A DNA stretch of 15,966 bases, taken from positions 1 through 15,966 of the forward strand of contig JASHWW010000109.1 of NCBI GenBank assembly GCA_030043855.1, given 5' to 3'. Position numbers and translations under genes: made by a program. Shown in pieces: positions 1 to 6,976 of this stretch (positions within the stretch are counted from its first letter, which is position 1; every line of letters begins with the position of its first letter). The stretch is from Thermoplasmata archaeon. Lineage in GTDB: Archaea; Thermoplasmatota; Thermoplasmata; Lutacidiplasmatales; UBA184. Below the pieces are notes generated by a model that saw only the letters and a list, made by a program, of their open reading frames with translations, was not told where the DNA came from and did no database searches.

Positions 1-150
1 GAACTCGCCTGGATCGCCGCGCAGGCGCGCGACGCGCCGGTCGCCGTTCGCGGCGACCGGTCGCTCGGAGCGCGTCTCCGGCGCTGGCTCGGCTCCCCCC
101 GGGAGACGGAGCGCGACGGCGAGACGATCGCAGAACCGGGACCGGCGTAA
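1..150 (+). CDS. 3' end of an unidentified protein (partial, 49 residues)
   Basis: An open frame runs from the first base of the window to a TAA at 148-150, so the 5' part lies outside. The visible residues begin ELAWIAAQARD and contain an Arg-rich stretch (LRRWLG) followed by an acidic tail ending in EPGPA. I recognise no motif. The GC-rich third codon positions match the neighbouring genes. The frame stops 50 bases before the promoter-like box of the next same-strand gene, so it looks like an independent upstream gene. It could also be a chance open frame, since long spurious frames are common at this GC content. Confidence 0.45.
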   Translation, partial: ELAWIAAQARDAPVAVRGDRSLGARLRRWLGSPRETERDGETIAEPGPA

Positions 151-200
151 GCCGGGACCGGCCCGGTCGACCGCGACCTGCGAGGGTGCGGCCGGCCGGG

Positions 201-215
201 CGAACCCTTTCCCCC
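201..215 (+). promoter_or_regulatory. Archaeal promoter box (BRE/TATA-like) of the nucleotidyltransferase
   Basis: The 15-mer CGAACCCTTTCCCCC has the form CGAA-NNN-TTT known from GC-rich archaeal BRE/TATA elements. If its TTT marks about -29, transcription would start near 237, one base before ATG 238, so a leaderless mRNA is predicted. The identical 15-mer recurs at 11819-11833. Confidence 0.5.
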
Positions 216-237
216 CTCCGCGGGACCCGACTCCTCT

Positions 238-1239
238 ATGGGCGGGCGGCGTTCCCCCCCGCGGATGAAGGCGATCGTCCTGATCGGGGGTTTCGGGACC
301 CGGCTCCGGCCGATCACCTACAGCGTTCCCAAGCAGCTGATCCCGATCGCCGGCAAGCCGATGCTCTACCACGTCCTCGACCTCCTGCCGGACGACGTCG
401 AGGAGGTCGTCCTCGCGACCGGCTACAAGGCGGACGCGATCGAGGCGTACGTCCGCACGCACCCGGGGCGGTGGCCGATCCGCACCGTCCCCGAGGCGAC
501 CCCGCTCGGCACGGCCGGCGGGATGCGGAACGCCGGAGCCGGGATGTCGGACCCGTTCTACCTGCTCAACTCGGACGTGATCGCCGCGGCCGACCTCGGG
601 GCGCTCGCCGCGCTCCACGCCCGGCGCGGCGGCGCCGGTACGATCTCGCTGTTCGAGGTCGACGACCCGAGCCCGTACGGCGTCGTCTCGTTCGGCGACG
701 ACGACCGGATCGCCGGCTTCGTCGAGAAGCCCCCGGCCGCCGAGGCGCCGTCCCGGTGGATCAACGCCGGGCTCTCGATCTGGCGACGGGACGTGCTGGA
801 CCGGATCCCGACCGGTCGGGAGGTCAGCTTCGAGAAGGAGATCGTTCCCGGTCTCCTCGCCGAGGGGGTCTACGGATTCCGTCTCTCCCGCTACTGGGAC
901 GATGCGGGAACCCCGGACCGGCTCCTGCACGCCCAGCAGCTCCTGTTCGACGACGGACGGGGCGGGAAAGGCGGTGTCCCGCCCGGGGCGCGGGGGACGG
1001 GCCCGGTCGCCGCGATGGCCGGCGCCACCGCGCGCGGCGCGTCGTTCGGCCCGTACGTGACGCTCGGCCCGGGCGCGGTCGTCGAACCCGGCGCCCACGT
1101 CGAGCGCTCGGTCCTGATGGACGACGTCGTGGTGGAGCGGGAGGCGACCGTCGTCGGCAGCCTGCTCGGTCCGAAGGTCCGCGTGCGCGCCGGCCACCGG
1201 GTCCAGGGGCAGGTCCTGGGCGAAGGCGTCGAGGCGTAG
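238..1239 (+). CDS. Sugar-phosphate nucleotidyltransferase (mannose-1-P guanylyltransferase / glucose-1-P thymidylyltransferase-like)
   Basis: This predicted cytosolic enzyme joins a sugar-1-phosphate to an NTP, giving an NDP-sugar for glycan or S-layer glycosylation. The N-terminal Rossmann-like catalytic domain shows the family signature GGFGTRLRPITYSVPKQL around residues 17-35. It also has NSDV (metal-binding Asp), VEKP, and YWDDAGTPDRLL, typical of GDP-mannose pyrophosphorylase-like proteins. After about residue 255 a hexapeptide-repeat (left-handed beta-helix) tail is visible (GATARGASFGPYVTLGPGAV). Exact sugar and nucleotide specificity cannot be read. ATG 238 fits the upstream box for a leaderless start. 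ATG 265 gives the classical N terminus MKAIVLIGG and is a real alternative. Its stop lies 3 bases from the stop of the convergent dehydrogenase gene. Confidence 0.9.
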   Translation: MGGRRSPPRMKAIVLIGGFGTRLRPITYSVPKQLIPIAGKPMLYHVLDLLPDDVEEVVLATGYKADAIEAYVRTHPGRWPIRTVPEATPLGTAGGMRNAGAGMSDPFYLLNSDVIAAADLGALAALHARRGGAGTISLFEVDDPSPYGVVSFGDDDRIAGFVEKPPAAEAPSRWINAGLSIWRRDVLDRIPTGREVSFEKEIVPGLLAEGVYGFRLSRYWDDAGTPDRLLHAQQLLFDDGRGGKGGVPPGARGTGPVAAMAGATARGASFGPYVTLGPGAVVEPGAHVERSVLMDDVVVEREATVVGSLLGPKVRVRAGHRVQGQVLGEGVEA

Positions 1240-1242
1240 CGG

Positions 1243-2274
1243 TCAGTACGCGTCGCCGGTGACGACGACCTTCACGGCGGCGTCGGCCCGGGTCGCCCGG
1301 TCGAACGCCTCGCGGATCGACCCGAGGGGGAACCGATCGGTGACGAGGTCGTCGATGCGGAGCGACCGGTCGACGAGCGCGCGGTGGATCTCCCGGACGT
1401 CCGGCTCGGTCGTCGCGTACGTGGGGACGACCCGAACGCCCCGCAGGTACAGCTGCTGCAGGTCGACGTCCAGCCGGCTGCCGGCCTCGGGCAGGCCGAA
1501 CAGGTTCACGGTCCCGCCGCGACGCACCAGGTCGAAGGCGAACCGGATCACGGCGGGGTGTCCGGTGGCGACGACGACCAGGTCGGCGCCGACACCGCCC
1601 GTCCCGCGATCGACGGCGGCGGCCGCCGCCTCGGGCTCGCGAGGGTCGATCGCGACGTCGATGCCGCCGCGCACCGCGGCGCTCCGGCGCAGCTCGGAGA
1701 TCTCGGTGCCTCCGACCCAGGTCGCTCCCCGCGCGCGGAGCAGCCGGGCGTAGAGCAGGCCCACCGGGCCGAGTCCCAGGACGACGGCCGTGCTCGGAGC
1801 CCCCACCTTCCGGAGCGCCGTGAGGGCGCATCCCGCCGGCTCTAGGAGTGCGCCGGCGTCCCACCCGACGGTGTCGTCGAGCCGGAGGACGGCGCCGCGA
1901 TCGACGTTCTCCTTCGGGACCCGGAAGACGTCGGCGAATCCCCCCGGGTCGAGGTTCGTGCGCGAGTAGGTCGGGCAGAACGTCGGCTCGCCCCGCGCGC
2001 AGACGGCGCAGTGCCCGCAGGCGACGTGGTGGTGGGCGAAGACGCGGTCCCCGGGCCGGAGGTCCGTGACGCCGTCCCCCACCGCGTCGACCCGTCCGAC
2101 CGGCTCGTGCCCGAGGATGCCGGCGGTCCGATAGTTCCCCCGGACCTTCTCGAGGTCGGTTCCGCAGACGCCGCACGCGGCGAGCCGGACCGTCACCTCG
2201 CCCGGCCCGGGCTCGGGAGGATCGCGTTCGACGACCTCGACCCCACCGGCGGCGCCGAGCCGGCCGAACTTCAT
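1243..2274 (-). CDS. Zinc-dependent medium-chain alcohol/polyol dehydrogenase (MDR superfamily)
   Basis: A 343-residue NAD(P)-dependent dehydrogenase of the sorbitol/threonine dehydrogenase-like MDR group. Catalytic zinc ligands are visible as C37 in CGVCGTD, H56-E57 in GHEP and a candidate E145. Four structural-zinc cysteines are present in CGHCAVCARGEPTFC (C86, C89, C92, C100). The nucleotide fold has GLGPVG at 167-172. A Glu (E191) at the end of the second beta strand suggests NAD rather than NADP. Its ATG overlaps the TGA of the upstream aminotransferase as ATGA, so the two are probably translated together. A plausible role is reducing or oxidising the carbonyl product of that aminotransferase, but the substrate is unknown. 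Confidence 0.92.
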   Translation of the reverse strand: MKFGRLGAAGGVEVVERDPPEPGPGEVTVRLAACGVCGTDLEKVRGNYRTAGILGHEPVGRVDAVGDGVTDLRPGDRVFAHHHVACGHCAVCARGEPTFCPTYSRTNLDPGGFADVFRVPKENVDRGAVLRLDDTVGWDAGALLEPAGCALTALRKVGAPSTAVVLGLGPVGLLYARLLRARGATWVGGTEISELRRSAAVRGGIDVAIDPREPEAAAAAVDRGTGGVGADLVVVATGHPAVIRFAFDLVRRGGTVNLFGLPEAGSRLDVDLQQLYLRGVRVVPTYATTEPDVREIHRALVDRSLRIDDLVTDRFPLGSIREAFDRATRADAAVKVVVTGDAY

Positions 2275-3659
2275 GCCTGCGCGCGCGCCGCGGCGATCGA
2301 GGCGTCGACGACCTCGATCGCCTCATCGATCTCCTCCCGCCGCACGATCAGCGGCGGGATGTAGCGGAGCGACGACTTGCCGCACGGGAGCAGGATCAGG
2401 CCCCGGCGCACCGTCTCGGCGAGGACGCGGTCCCGGAAGGCGACGGCCGGGGTCTTCGACTCCCGGTCGGTCACGAACTCGGTCGCGGTCATCAGGCCGA
2501 GGCCCCGCACGTCCCCGATCTCCTCGTACTTCGCCTGGAGCTCGCGGAGGCGGCGCAAGAGGTAGTCGCCCTGGAGGCGCGCGTTGTCGAGGAGGCGCTC
2601 CTTCTCGATCACGTCGAGGGTGGCGAGCGACGCGGCCACGGCGAGGACGTTCCCGCCGAACGTGTTGGAATGCGACCCTTGGGTCGGGAAGTCGAGGGTC
2701 GATCGGAACGCGACGGCGCCGAGCGGCAGGCCGCCGCCGATCGCCTTCGCGGTCGTGACGATGTCGGGGACGACGTCGTGGTGCTCGATGGCGAACCACT
2801 TGCCGGTCCGGCCGATGCCGGCCTGGACCTCGTCGTCGATGAACAGGATCCCGTGCTCGTCCAGGATCGACTTGATCGTGGTGTGCCAGCCCGGGGGCGG
2901 CACGATGTAGCCCCCCTCGCCCATCACCGGCTCGGCGATGAACGCGGCGACGTCGTCCGGCGGGATCGACGTCTCGAAGTAGAGCTCTTTCAGGATCTTG
3001 GCGCAGTACAGGTCGCAGCTCGGGTACTCGAGCTGGTAGGGGCAGCGGAAGCAGTTCGGTGCCGGGATATGGTGGCCCCCGCCGGCGTAGGCGAAGAAGC
3101 GGGCGCGCTGCACGGGCTTCGAGGTCGTCATCGAGAGCGACCCCATCGAGCGGCCGTGGAACGCCCCGAGCAGGCCGATCGTGATCGGCTTCTGGCGATG
3201 GTAGCGGGCCATCTTGAGCGCGGCTTCCGCGCTCTCCGTCCCGCTGTTGGTGAAGAAGACCTTCTTGTCGAAGGTTCCCGGGGCGATGCCCGCGATCCGC
3301 TCGGCGAGGCGGGTCTGGTTGTCGTAGTAGAAGTCGGTCCCGGCGAAGTGGGTCAGGCGACCGGCCTGCTCGCGGATCGCGCGCACGACCTCCGGGTGCG
3401 AGTACCCGACCGCCTGGACCGCGACGCCGGAAGCGAAGTCGAGGAGCCGGTTCCCGTCGACGTCGGTGATCCAGACCCCCTCTCCCGAGGCGGCGACGAT
3501 CGGGGAGGTCTTCGTGCTGGTCATCAGGTAGCGACGGTCGCGCGCGATCACCGCCCGCGCGTTCGGGCCGGGGATCGGCGTCGCGACCTGGATCCCGCGC
3601 GGTGGCGCGGCCGGCGGGACGCTCGCGGACCTCGGGGCGGCGGACGTGCCCTCGCTCAT
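2271..3659 (-). CDS. Class III PLP-dependent aminotransferase (GABA/ornithine aminotransferase or amino-acid racemase group)
   Basis: A 462-residue fold-type I PLP enzyme. Visible motifs are SGTES (139-143, phosphate binding), AFHGR (166-170), DDEVQAGIGRTG (275-286, Asp contacting the pyridine nitrogen) and K305 in TTAKAIGGG (Schiff-base lysine). The closest style is the archaeal omega-aminotransferase family, which includes ornithine and GABA aminotransferases and some broad amino-acid racemases, so the substrate is uncertain. Residues 203-219 carry four cysteines (CX2C-X8-CX3C), a likely metal or Fe-S site (see findings). I chose ATG 3659 because the protein then starts just before the family region and a TATA-like TATTAC sits about 36 bases upstream. 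It is the first gene of a two-gene operon. Confidence 0.93.
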   Translation of the reverse strand: MSEGTSAAPRSASVPPAAPPRGIQVATPIPGPNARAVIARDRRYLMTSTKTSPIVAASGEGVWITDVDGNRLLDFASGVAVQAVGYSHPEVVRAIREQAGRLTHFAGTDFYYDNQTRLAERIAGIAPGTFDKKVFFTNSGTESAEAALKMARYHRQKPITIGLLGAFHGRSMGSLSMTTSKPVQRARFFAYAGGGHHIPAPNCFRCPYQLEYPSCDLYCAKILKELYFETSIPPDDVAAFIAEPVMGEGGYIVPPPGWHTTIKSILDEHGILFIDDEVQAGIGRTGKWFAIEHHDVVPDIVTTAKAIGGGLPLGAVAFRSTLDFPTQGSHSNTFGGNVLAVAASLATLDVIEKERLLDNARLQGDYLLRRLRELQAKYEEIGDVRGLGLMTATEFVTDRESKTPAVAFRDRVLAETVRRGLILLPCGKSSLRYIPPLIVRREEIDEAIEVVDASIAAARAQA

Positions 3660-3690
3660 GGAAGACTCGGCCGGAATACTTCCGGGGAGG

Positions 3691-3698
3691 GTAATACC
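3691..3698 (-). promoter_or_regulatory. TATA-like box for the class III aminotransferase operon
   Basis: Read on the minus strand the sequence is GGTATTAC, about 36 bases upstream of ATG 3659. It predicts a transcript with a leader of only several bases. It shares the 111-base intergenic region with the divergent promoter at 3732-3750. Confidence 0.5.
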
Positions 3699-3731
3699 TT
3701 CGCGGTCCGCGCGGCGCGGAACGCGCCCTCT

Positions 3732-3750
3732 CGAACGACTCCTTTTTGAG
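3732..3750 (+). promoter_or_regulatory. BRE/TATA-like box for the small gene at 3771
   Basis: CGAA at 3732-3735 is followed by CCTTTTTGAG at 3741-3750, about 28 bases before GTG 3771. This is the same general CGAA...TTT layout as at 201 and 11819, so a leaderless start is likely. Confidence 0.45.
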
Positions 3751-3770
3751 GCGGACCAGAGGGTCGGCGA

Positions 3771-4067
3771 GTGTCCATGGAGTCTCGCCCCCGGCCGGAG
3801 GCGCCGATCGACCGGGCCACCGAGGAGCTCCACGAGATCGTGCCGACCCGGGCGGTCCTGACCGAGCTCGCTCGCGGTTTCCTCCTCGTCCACGAGTCGA
3901 ATCCGGACCGGGCGATCCGGTTCGCGGAGACGTTCCTGCGCGAGCAGGCGGGGGCGACCGCCCCGCCCCGGGTCGAGCCGGTGCCGAAGCTCACGCTCGC
4001 GCGGCTGGCCCTCGGTCGCTCGCCGCGCGGGGCCGTCGAACCGAGCGGCGGCGCGGGCGGGCCGTAG
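3771..4067 (+). CDS. Small protein of unknown function (98 residues)
   Basis: The protein has a predicted helical core (TEELHEIVPTRAVLTELARG, then NPDRAIRFAETFLREQ) and a Pro/Gly-rich C terminus. I recognise no family, membrane segment or signal. Support for its being real is the well-placed promoter box about 28 bases upstream and balanced composition in the first 75 residues. GTG 3771 and ATG 3777 are alternative starts; GTG 3771 fits leaderless spacing best. It is divergent from the aminotransferase operon. Its last 77 bases overlap the 3' end of the convergent class I/II aminotransferase gene, so one of the two C termini may be non-conserved. Confidence 0.6.
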   Translation: MSMESRPRPEAPIDRATEELHEIVPTRAVLTELARGFLLVHESNPDRAIRFAETFLREQAGATAPPRVEPVPKLTLARLALGRSPRGAVEPSGGAGGP

Positions 4068-5022
4068 GCTCCGCCCGGTCGCGGACCGCGAGGTACCGGG
4101 CCAGGTCGCGGGCGAACGTCGGTCGGGTCATCCCGATCCGAACGCCGTTCGATTCCCCGAAGTATTCCCCCGGAGAGACGAGGACCGAGGCGGCCAGGCA
4201 GCGTCGGGCGAGCGACGTGCCGTCCTCGGCGGTCCGGTCGAACCCGACGGGGCCGACCGGAACGGCGCGGCCCGGGAACGCGCGGTGCCACGCCGCTCGA
4301 TTCGGCTCCAGGATCCGGGCGACGTCGCGCGCGATCCTCCGATGCGCCCGCACCGTCGCGACGGCCAGGTGCAGCGAGTGGTCCGGGACCTGATCGGCGA
4401 CGTTGCCGTGGAATCGGGCGAACTCGGCCGCCGCCTCGGGCGGTGCGACGACCCAGCCGACCCGGATGTCGTCGCCGGCGTAGAACTTGGTCAGTGTGCC
4501 GGTGACCCAGAGGTCGGGTCGGCCGTCCCGGGCCAGCGACGGGACCCCGGCGAACTCGCGGAACGTTTCGTCGACCAGGACCGAGGTCGCGTCCTCCGCG
4601 AACCGCGCGAACGGCTCCGCACCCCAGAGATCTCCCTCGGGGTTGCGGGGGCGGGAGACGACCGCCAGTCGCACCGGCCCCGGGTCGGGACCGACCCGGA
4701 ACCCCGCCCACCGCGCGGTCTCCGCCAACGGAGGGTACTCCGGAAGGCGGACCCGGGCACGGAGGTCGGAGTCCCCGGGGCGCGGTCGAAGGTACAGCAT
4801 CACCCACGAGTTCGCTTCGGTGGCGCCGTGGGTCAGGAAGAGGCGCTCGGCCCCCACGCCCAGGTGGTCGGCCAGGTCGTCGACCAGGGTCTCCGCGAGT
4901 CGTTCGGACGTTCCCGGGCGACCCGGCGGGGGCCGCCGGATCGCCCCCCACATCCCGCTCGACCCGAGGTTGTACCGGCACCGCTCGTGCGAATCGATCC
5001 ACTCTCCGAGGGGGAACGGCAC
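3991..5022 (-). CDS. Class I/II PLP-dependent aminotransferase (HisC/Asp-aminotransferase fold)
   Basis: A 343-residue fold-type I enzyme, shorter than typical aspartate aminotransferases (about 390). The internal lysine is K179 in TGTLTKFYAGDDIRVGW. D151 in VLVDETF is the likely pyridine-nitrogen Asp, N127 lies in RPRNPEG, and R295 in NGVRIGMT is the probable substrate-carboxylate Arg. The N terminus FPLGEWIDSHERCRYNLGSS resembles archaeal aminotransferases of unassigned substrate. The last 30 residues are Arg/Pro/Ala-rich, lie outside the domain and are encoded in the overlap with the convergent small gene. The GTG start is supported by a CGAA...CTTAG box 25-34 bases upstream. It may be co-transcribed with the transporter 42 bases upstream, but its own promoter is visible. 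Confidence 0.88.
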   Translation of the reverse strand: MPFPLGEWIDSHERCRYNLGSSGMWGAIRRPPPGRPGTSERLAETLVDDLADHLGVGAERLFLTHGATEANSWVMLYLRPRPGDSDLRARVRLPEYPPLAETARWAGFRVGPDPGPVRLAVVSRPRNPEGDLWGAEPFARFAEDATSVLVDETFREFAGVPSLARDGRPDLWVTGTLTKFYAGDDIRVGWVVAPPEAAAEFARFHGNVADQVPDHSLHLAVATVRAHRRIARDVARILEPNRAAWHRAFPGRAVPVGPVGFDRTAEDGTSLARRCLAASVLVSPGEYFGESNGVRIGMTRPTFARDLARYLAVRDRAEPTARPRRRSVRRPRAASDRGPAARA

Positions 5023-5043
5023 CGCTGGGGCTAGTCGTGGACC

Positions 5044-5056
5044 GCTAAGGCGTTCG
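5044..5056 (-). promoter_or_regulatory. BRE/TATA-like box for the class I/II aminotransferase
   Basis: The minus strand reads CGAACGCCTTAGC. Its TTA is about 26 bases upstream of GTG 5022, consistent with a leaderless transcript. It lies in the 42-base gap after the transporter stop codon. Confidence 0.4.
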
Positions 5057-5064
5057 CCCCGCGA

Positions 5065-6372
5065 TCAGAGCCCGAGCCACAGGCAGGCGAGGAGGACTCC
5101 GATCGTCAGGGCGGCGAGGGGCAGGCCGTACCGAACGAACGTCCCCAGGCGCACGGAGATCCCGGACCGCTCGGCCAGGTCGGCCACGATCAGATTGCTC
5201 GCCGCCCCGAGCAGGGTCACGTTCCCGGCGAGCGTGCTGCCGCCGGCGAGGGCCAGCCAGGGAACCGAGGGGGTCGGGCCGTACCCGAGACCCTGGAGGA
5301 CCGGGATCTGGAGCGCGACCCACGGGACGTTGCTCACGATCTGCGGGCCGGCGAGCGACGTGCCCGCGATGCCGAGGAGGTCGGGGACGGGGCGACCGGG
5401 ACCCGGGATCGGCAGGAGCCGCTCGACCGCCGGGATCACGCCGCCCGCGACCGCGCCCGCGACGACGACGAACAAGCCGGCGAACAGCAGCAGGAGCTCC
5501 CAGTTGATCCCGGACACGATGCGCGTCCGGGTCGGCGAGAGGAGGAGCAGAAGGATCGCGCCGGCGCCGACGGTCTCCCAGACCGGTACGATCGGCCCGC
5601 TCGTCACCGCCGCGGTGATGTCCAGGGTGAACACCACGACCATCGTACCGGGGAAGAGCACCAGCACGGGATGGTTCCGGATCCGGGTCGCCCAACCGGT
5701 GGCCGGGAACAAGGCGGGCGCCTCCGCCCGGATCCGGTCGAACGCCGGGGCGTCGGCGGGCATCGTCGGCCCGAAGGCGCGGTGCAGGTACCAGGCACCG
5801 AGCATCAGGTTGAACGCCGTGGGCACGAGCAGGTAGCGGACGAACGTCACGACCGGATCCGGGATCCCGCTCTGGGTCGCGACCAGAAGGTTCTGGGGGT
5901 TCCCGAACGGCGTCAGCACGCTGCCGACCGTGACCGCGAAGCAGAGGGTCAGGAGGAGCGGCACCGCGGGCGCCCGGGTGCGGGCCGCGACGGCGAGCAG
6001 GACCGGGACGCCGATGAGGACCAGGGCGTCGTTGAGGAGGAACGCCGAGGCGACCCCGAACCCGACGAACAGGACCGCCGGAAGGTCCGACGACCGGGGG
6101 GCCCGACCGACCAGCCAACGGGCGACGTGGTCGAGGGCCCCGGACTCCTGCAGTGCCCCCGCAAACAGGAACAGGCCGAACAGGAACAACAGGGTGGGGC
6201 CCGCGGCCGCCAGGGCGGTCTCCGCGCCCGCGAAGGTCAGAACGCCGACCGCGACCGTAACGAACGCCCCGGCCAGGAAGATCGCCCACACCCCCGGACC
6301 GCGTCCGGTGACCTGGCGAACGATCACGGCGGCGAAGACGCCGACCAGGAGGGCGGCGGCGACGAGGTTCAC
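5065..6372 (-). CDS. ArsB/NhaD (ion transporter superfamily) membrane transporter
   Basis: A 435-residue integral membrane protein with about eleven hydrophobic segments. Two pseudo-symmetric signature regions are visible: SVLTPFGNPQNLLV near 151-164 and GGSTLAGNVTLLGAASNLIV near 378-396. FLLNDALVLIGVPVL lies at 111-125. These are typical of the ArsB/NhaD/DASS group, which moves arsenite, Na+/H+ or dicarboxylate-type anions; the substrate cannot be assigned. No ArsR, ArsA or arsenate reductase lies nearby, so an arsenic role has no context support. GTG 6372 is chosen because GGAGGAG sits just upstream and the first membrane helix follows at once. Longer in-frame extensions to 6621 or beyond are Arg/Pro-rich and overlap the HNH gene. 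Confidence 0.9.
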   Translation of the reverse strand: MNLVAAALLVGVFAAVIVRQVTGRGPGVWAIFLAGAFVTVAVGVLTFAGAETALAAAGPTLLFLFGLFLFAGALQESGALDHVARWLVGRAPRSSDLPAVLFVGFGVASAFLLNDALVLIGVPVLLAVAARTRAPAVPLLLTLCFAVTVGSVLTPFGNPQNLLVATQSGIPDPVVTFVRYLLVPTAFNLMLGAWYLHRAFGPTMPADAPAFDRIRAEAPALFPATGWATRIRNHPVLVLFPGTMVVVFTLDITAAVTSGPIVPVWETVGAGAILLLLLSPTRTRIVSGINWELLLLFAGLFVVVAGAVAGGVIPAVERLLPIPGPGRPVPDLLGIAGTSLAGPQIVSNVPWVALQIPVLQGLGYGPTPSVPWLALAGGSTLAGNVTLLGAASNLIVADLAERSGISVRLGTFVRYGLPLAALTIGVLLACLWLGL

Positions 6373-6375
6373 CGA

Positions 6376-6384
6376 CTCTCCTCC
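6376..6384 (-). promoter_or_regulatory. Strong Shine-Dalgarno site deciding the transporter start
   Basis: The minus strand reads GGAGGAGAG, 3 bases before GTG 6372 (core GGAGGA about 6 bases away). It is the clearest ribosome-binding site in the window. A weak TATA-like CTTCTATCC at about 6408-6416 would place the mRNA start just ahead of it. Confidence 0.6.
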
Positions 6385-6430
6385 GACCGGGCGGAGAGGT
6401 CGCACGAGGGATAGAAGGTGCCGGTGGAAC

Positions 6431-6443
6431 GGAACCCTCAAGG
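6431..6443 (+). promoter_or_regulatory. BRE/TATA-like box for the HNH gene
   Basis: GGAACCCTCAAGG resembles the CGAACCCTTT box seen twice in the window. Counting its T at 6438 as -29 places the transcript start at 6467, exactly at the proposed GTG. Confidence 0.4.
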
Positions 6444-6466
6444 CTCGAGGGCCCGACCGTCCCGTC

Positions 6467-6928
6467 GTGCCGGGGTCGGGGGGATCGGTCGAGGTCGGAC
6501 CGGGCGGCCGGATCCTGTCGCTCTCGGCCGCGTGGTTCTCCGACGGCGCCCGACGGCGGCAGGAGGCGCGGCGCGCCGCCCGCTGCGTCGAGTGTGCCGC
6601 GGTGCTGGCGTCGCACCGCACCCCGTACTGTTCCCGTCGGTGCCAGTGGAAGTTCCACGGCCACTACTTCTGGGACTCGGCGCGGTCGTACACGCTCCTC
6701 CGCGACCGCTACACCTGCCAACTGTGCGGCCGGCGCCAACGAGCGCGTGAGCTGGACGTCGACCACATCGTCGAGATCGCCGCCGGCGGAGCCGCTCTCG
6801 AGTACTCCAACCTCCAGACGGTCTGCCGGAGCTGCCACCGAGCGAAGACCCGGCAGTTCCTCGCGAGTCGGTCGAGGTCGCGGTCGCGGGAACCGTCGTC
6901 CGACCCGCCTCCGCGCCCGGTCGACTGA
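6467..6928 (+). CDS. HNH endonuclease-like protein with extra N-terminal zinc-binding cysteines
   Basis: A 153-residue protein. The HNH core shows CQLC (C84, C87), the catalytic VDH (D99-H100), N115 in YSNLQ and CRSCH (C120, C123, H124), so zinc ligands and active-site residues are intact. Ahead of it is another cysteine set, CVEC (C40, C43) and YCSRRC (C55, C59), probably a second zinc site for DNA contact. The tail is Arg/Ser/Pro-rich. HNH proteins of this size are nucleases or nickases in varied systems. No methyltransferase, integrase or specificity subunit lies nearby, so the role is unknown. GTG 6467 fits the upstream box. The same frame is open much further upstream across the transporter gene, but that part is antisense shadow. 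Confidence 0.8.
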   Translation: MPGSGGSVEVGPGGRILSLSAAWFSDGARRRQEARRAARCVECAAVLASHRTPYCSRRCQWKFHGHYFWDSARSYTLLRDRYTCQLCGRRQRARELDVDHIVEIAAGGAALEYSNLQTVCRSCHRAKTRQFLASRSRSRSREPSSDPPPRPVD

Positions 6929-6944
6929 CCCCCGGGCGAGGCGC

Positions 6945-6950
6945 TAATAA
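6945..6950 (+). promoter_or_regulatory. TATA box of the large surface-protein gene
   Basis: TAATAA lies 27-32 bases before ATG 6977, so the transcript is predicted to be leaderless or nearly so. It is among the most AT-rich spots in this part of the window. Confidence 0.55.
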
Positions 6951-6976
6951 GCGTCCACGGGTCGCCTCTGGCACCC

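Noticed and set aside
824..2326. A 500-residue minus-strand frame overlapping the dehydrogenase and nucleotidyltransferase genes
   Set aside because: Arg/Pro/Gly-rich translation without motifs, in a shifted frame of two well-supported genes.
3660..3893. N-terminal extension of the class III aminotransferase to 3893
   Set aside because: It crosses the divergent intergenic region and the beginning of the 98-residue gene. ATG 3659 has a TATA-like box at the expected distance.
5065..6372. Arsenic resistance operon (transporter as ArsB)
   Set aside because: The motifs place it only in the broad ArsB/NhaD superfamily. No arsR, arsA, arsC or methylase is adjacent, so arsenite specificity is unsupported.
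6373..6838. N-terminal extensions of the transporter beyond GTG 6372
   Set aside because: The added residues are Arg/Pro/Ser-rich, overlap the HNH gene, and bypass the strong GGAGGAG ribosome-binding site directly before GTG 6372.
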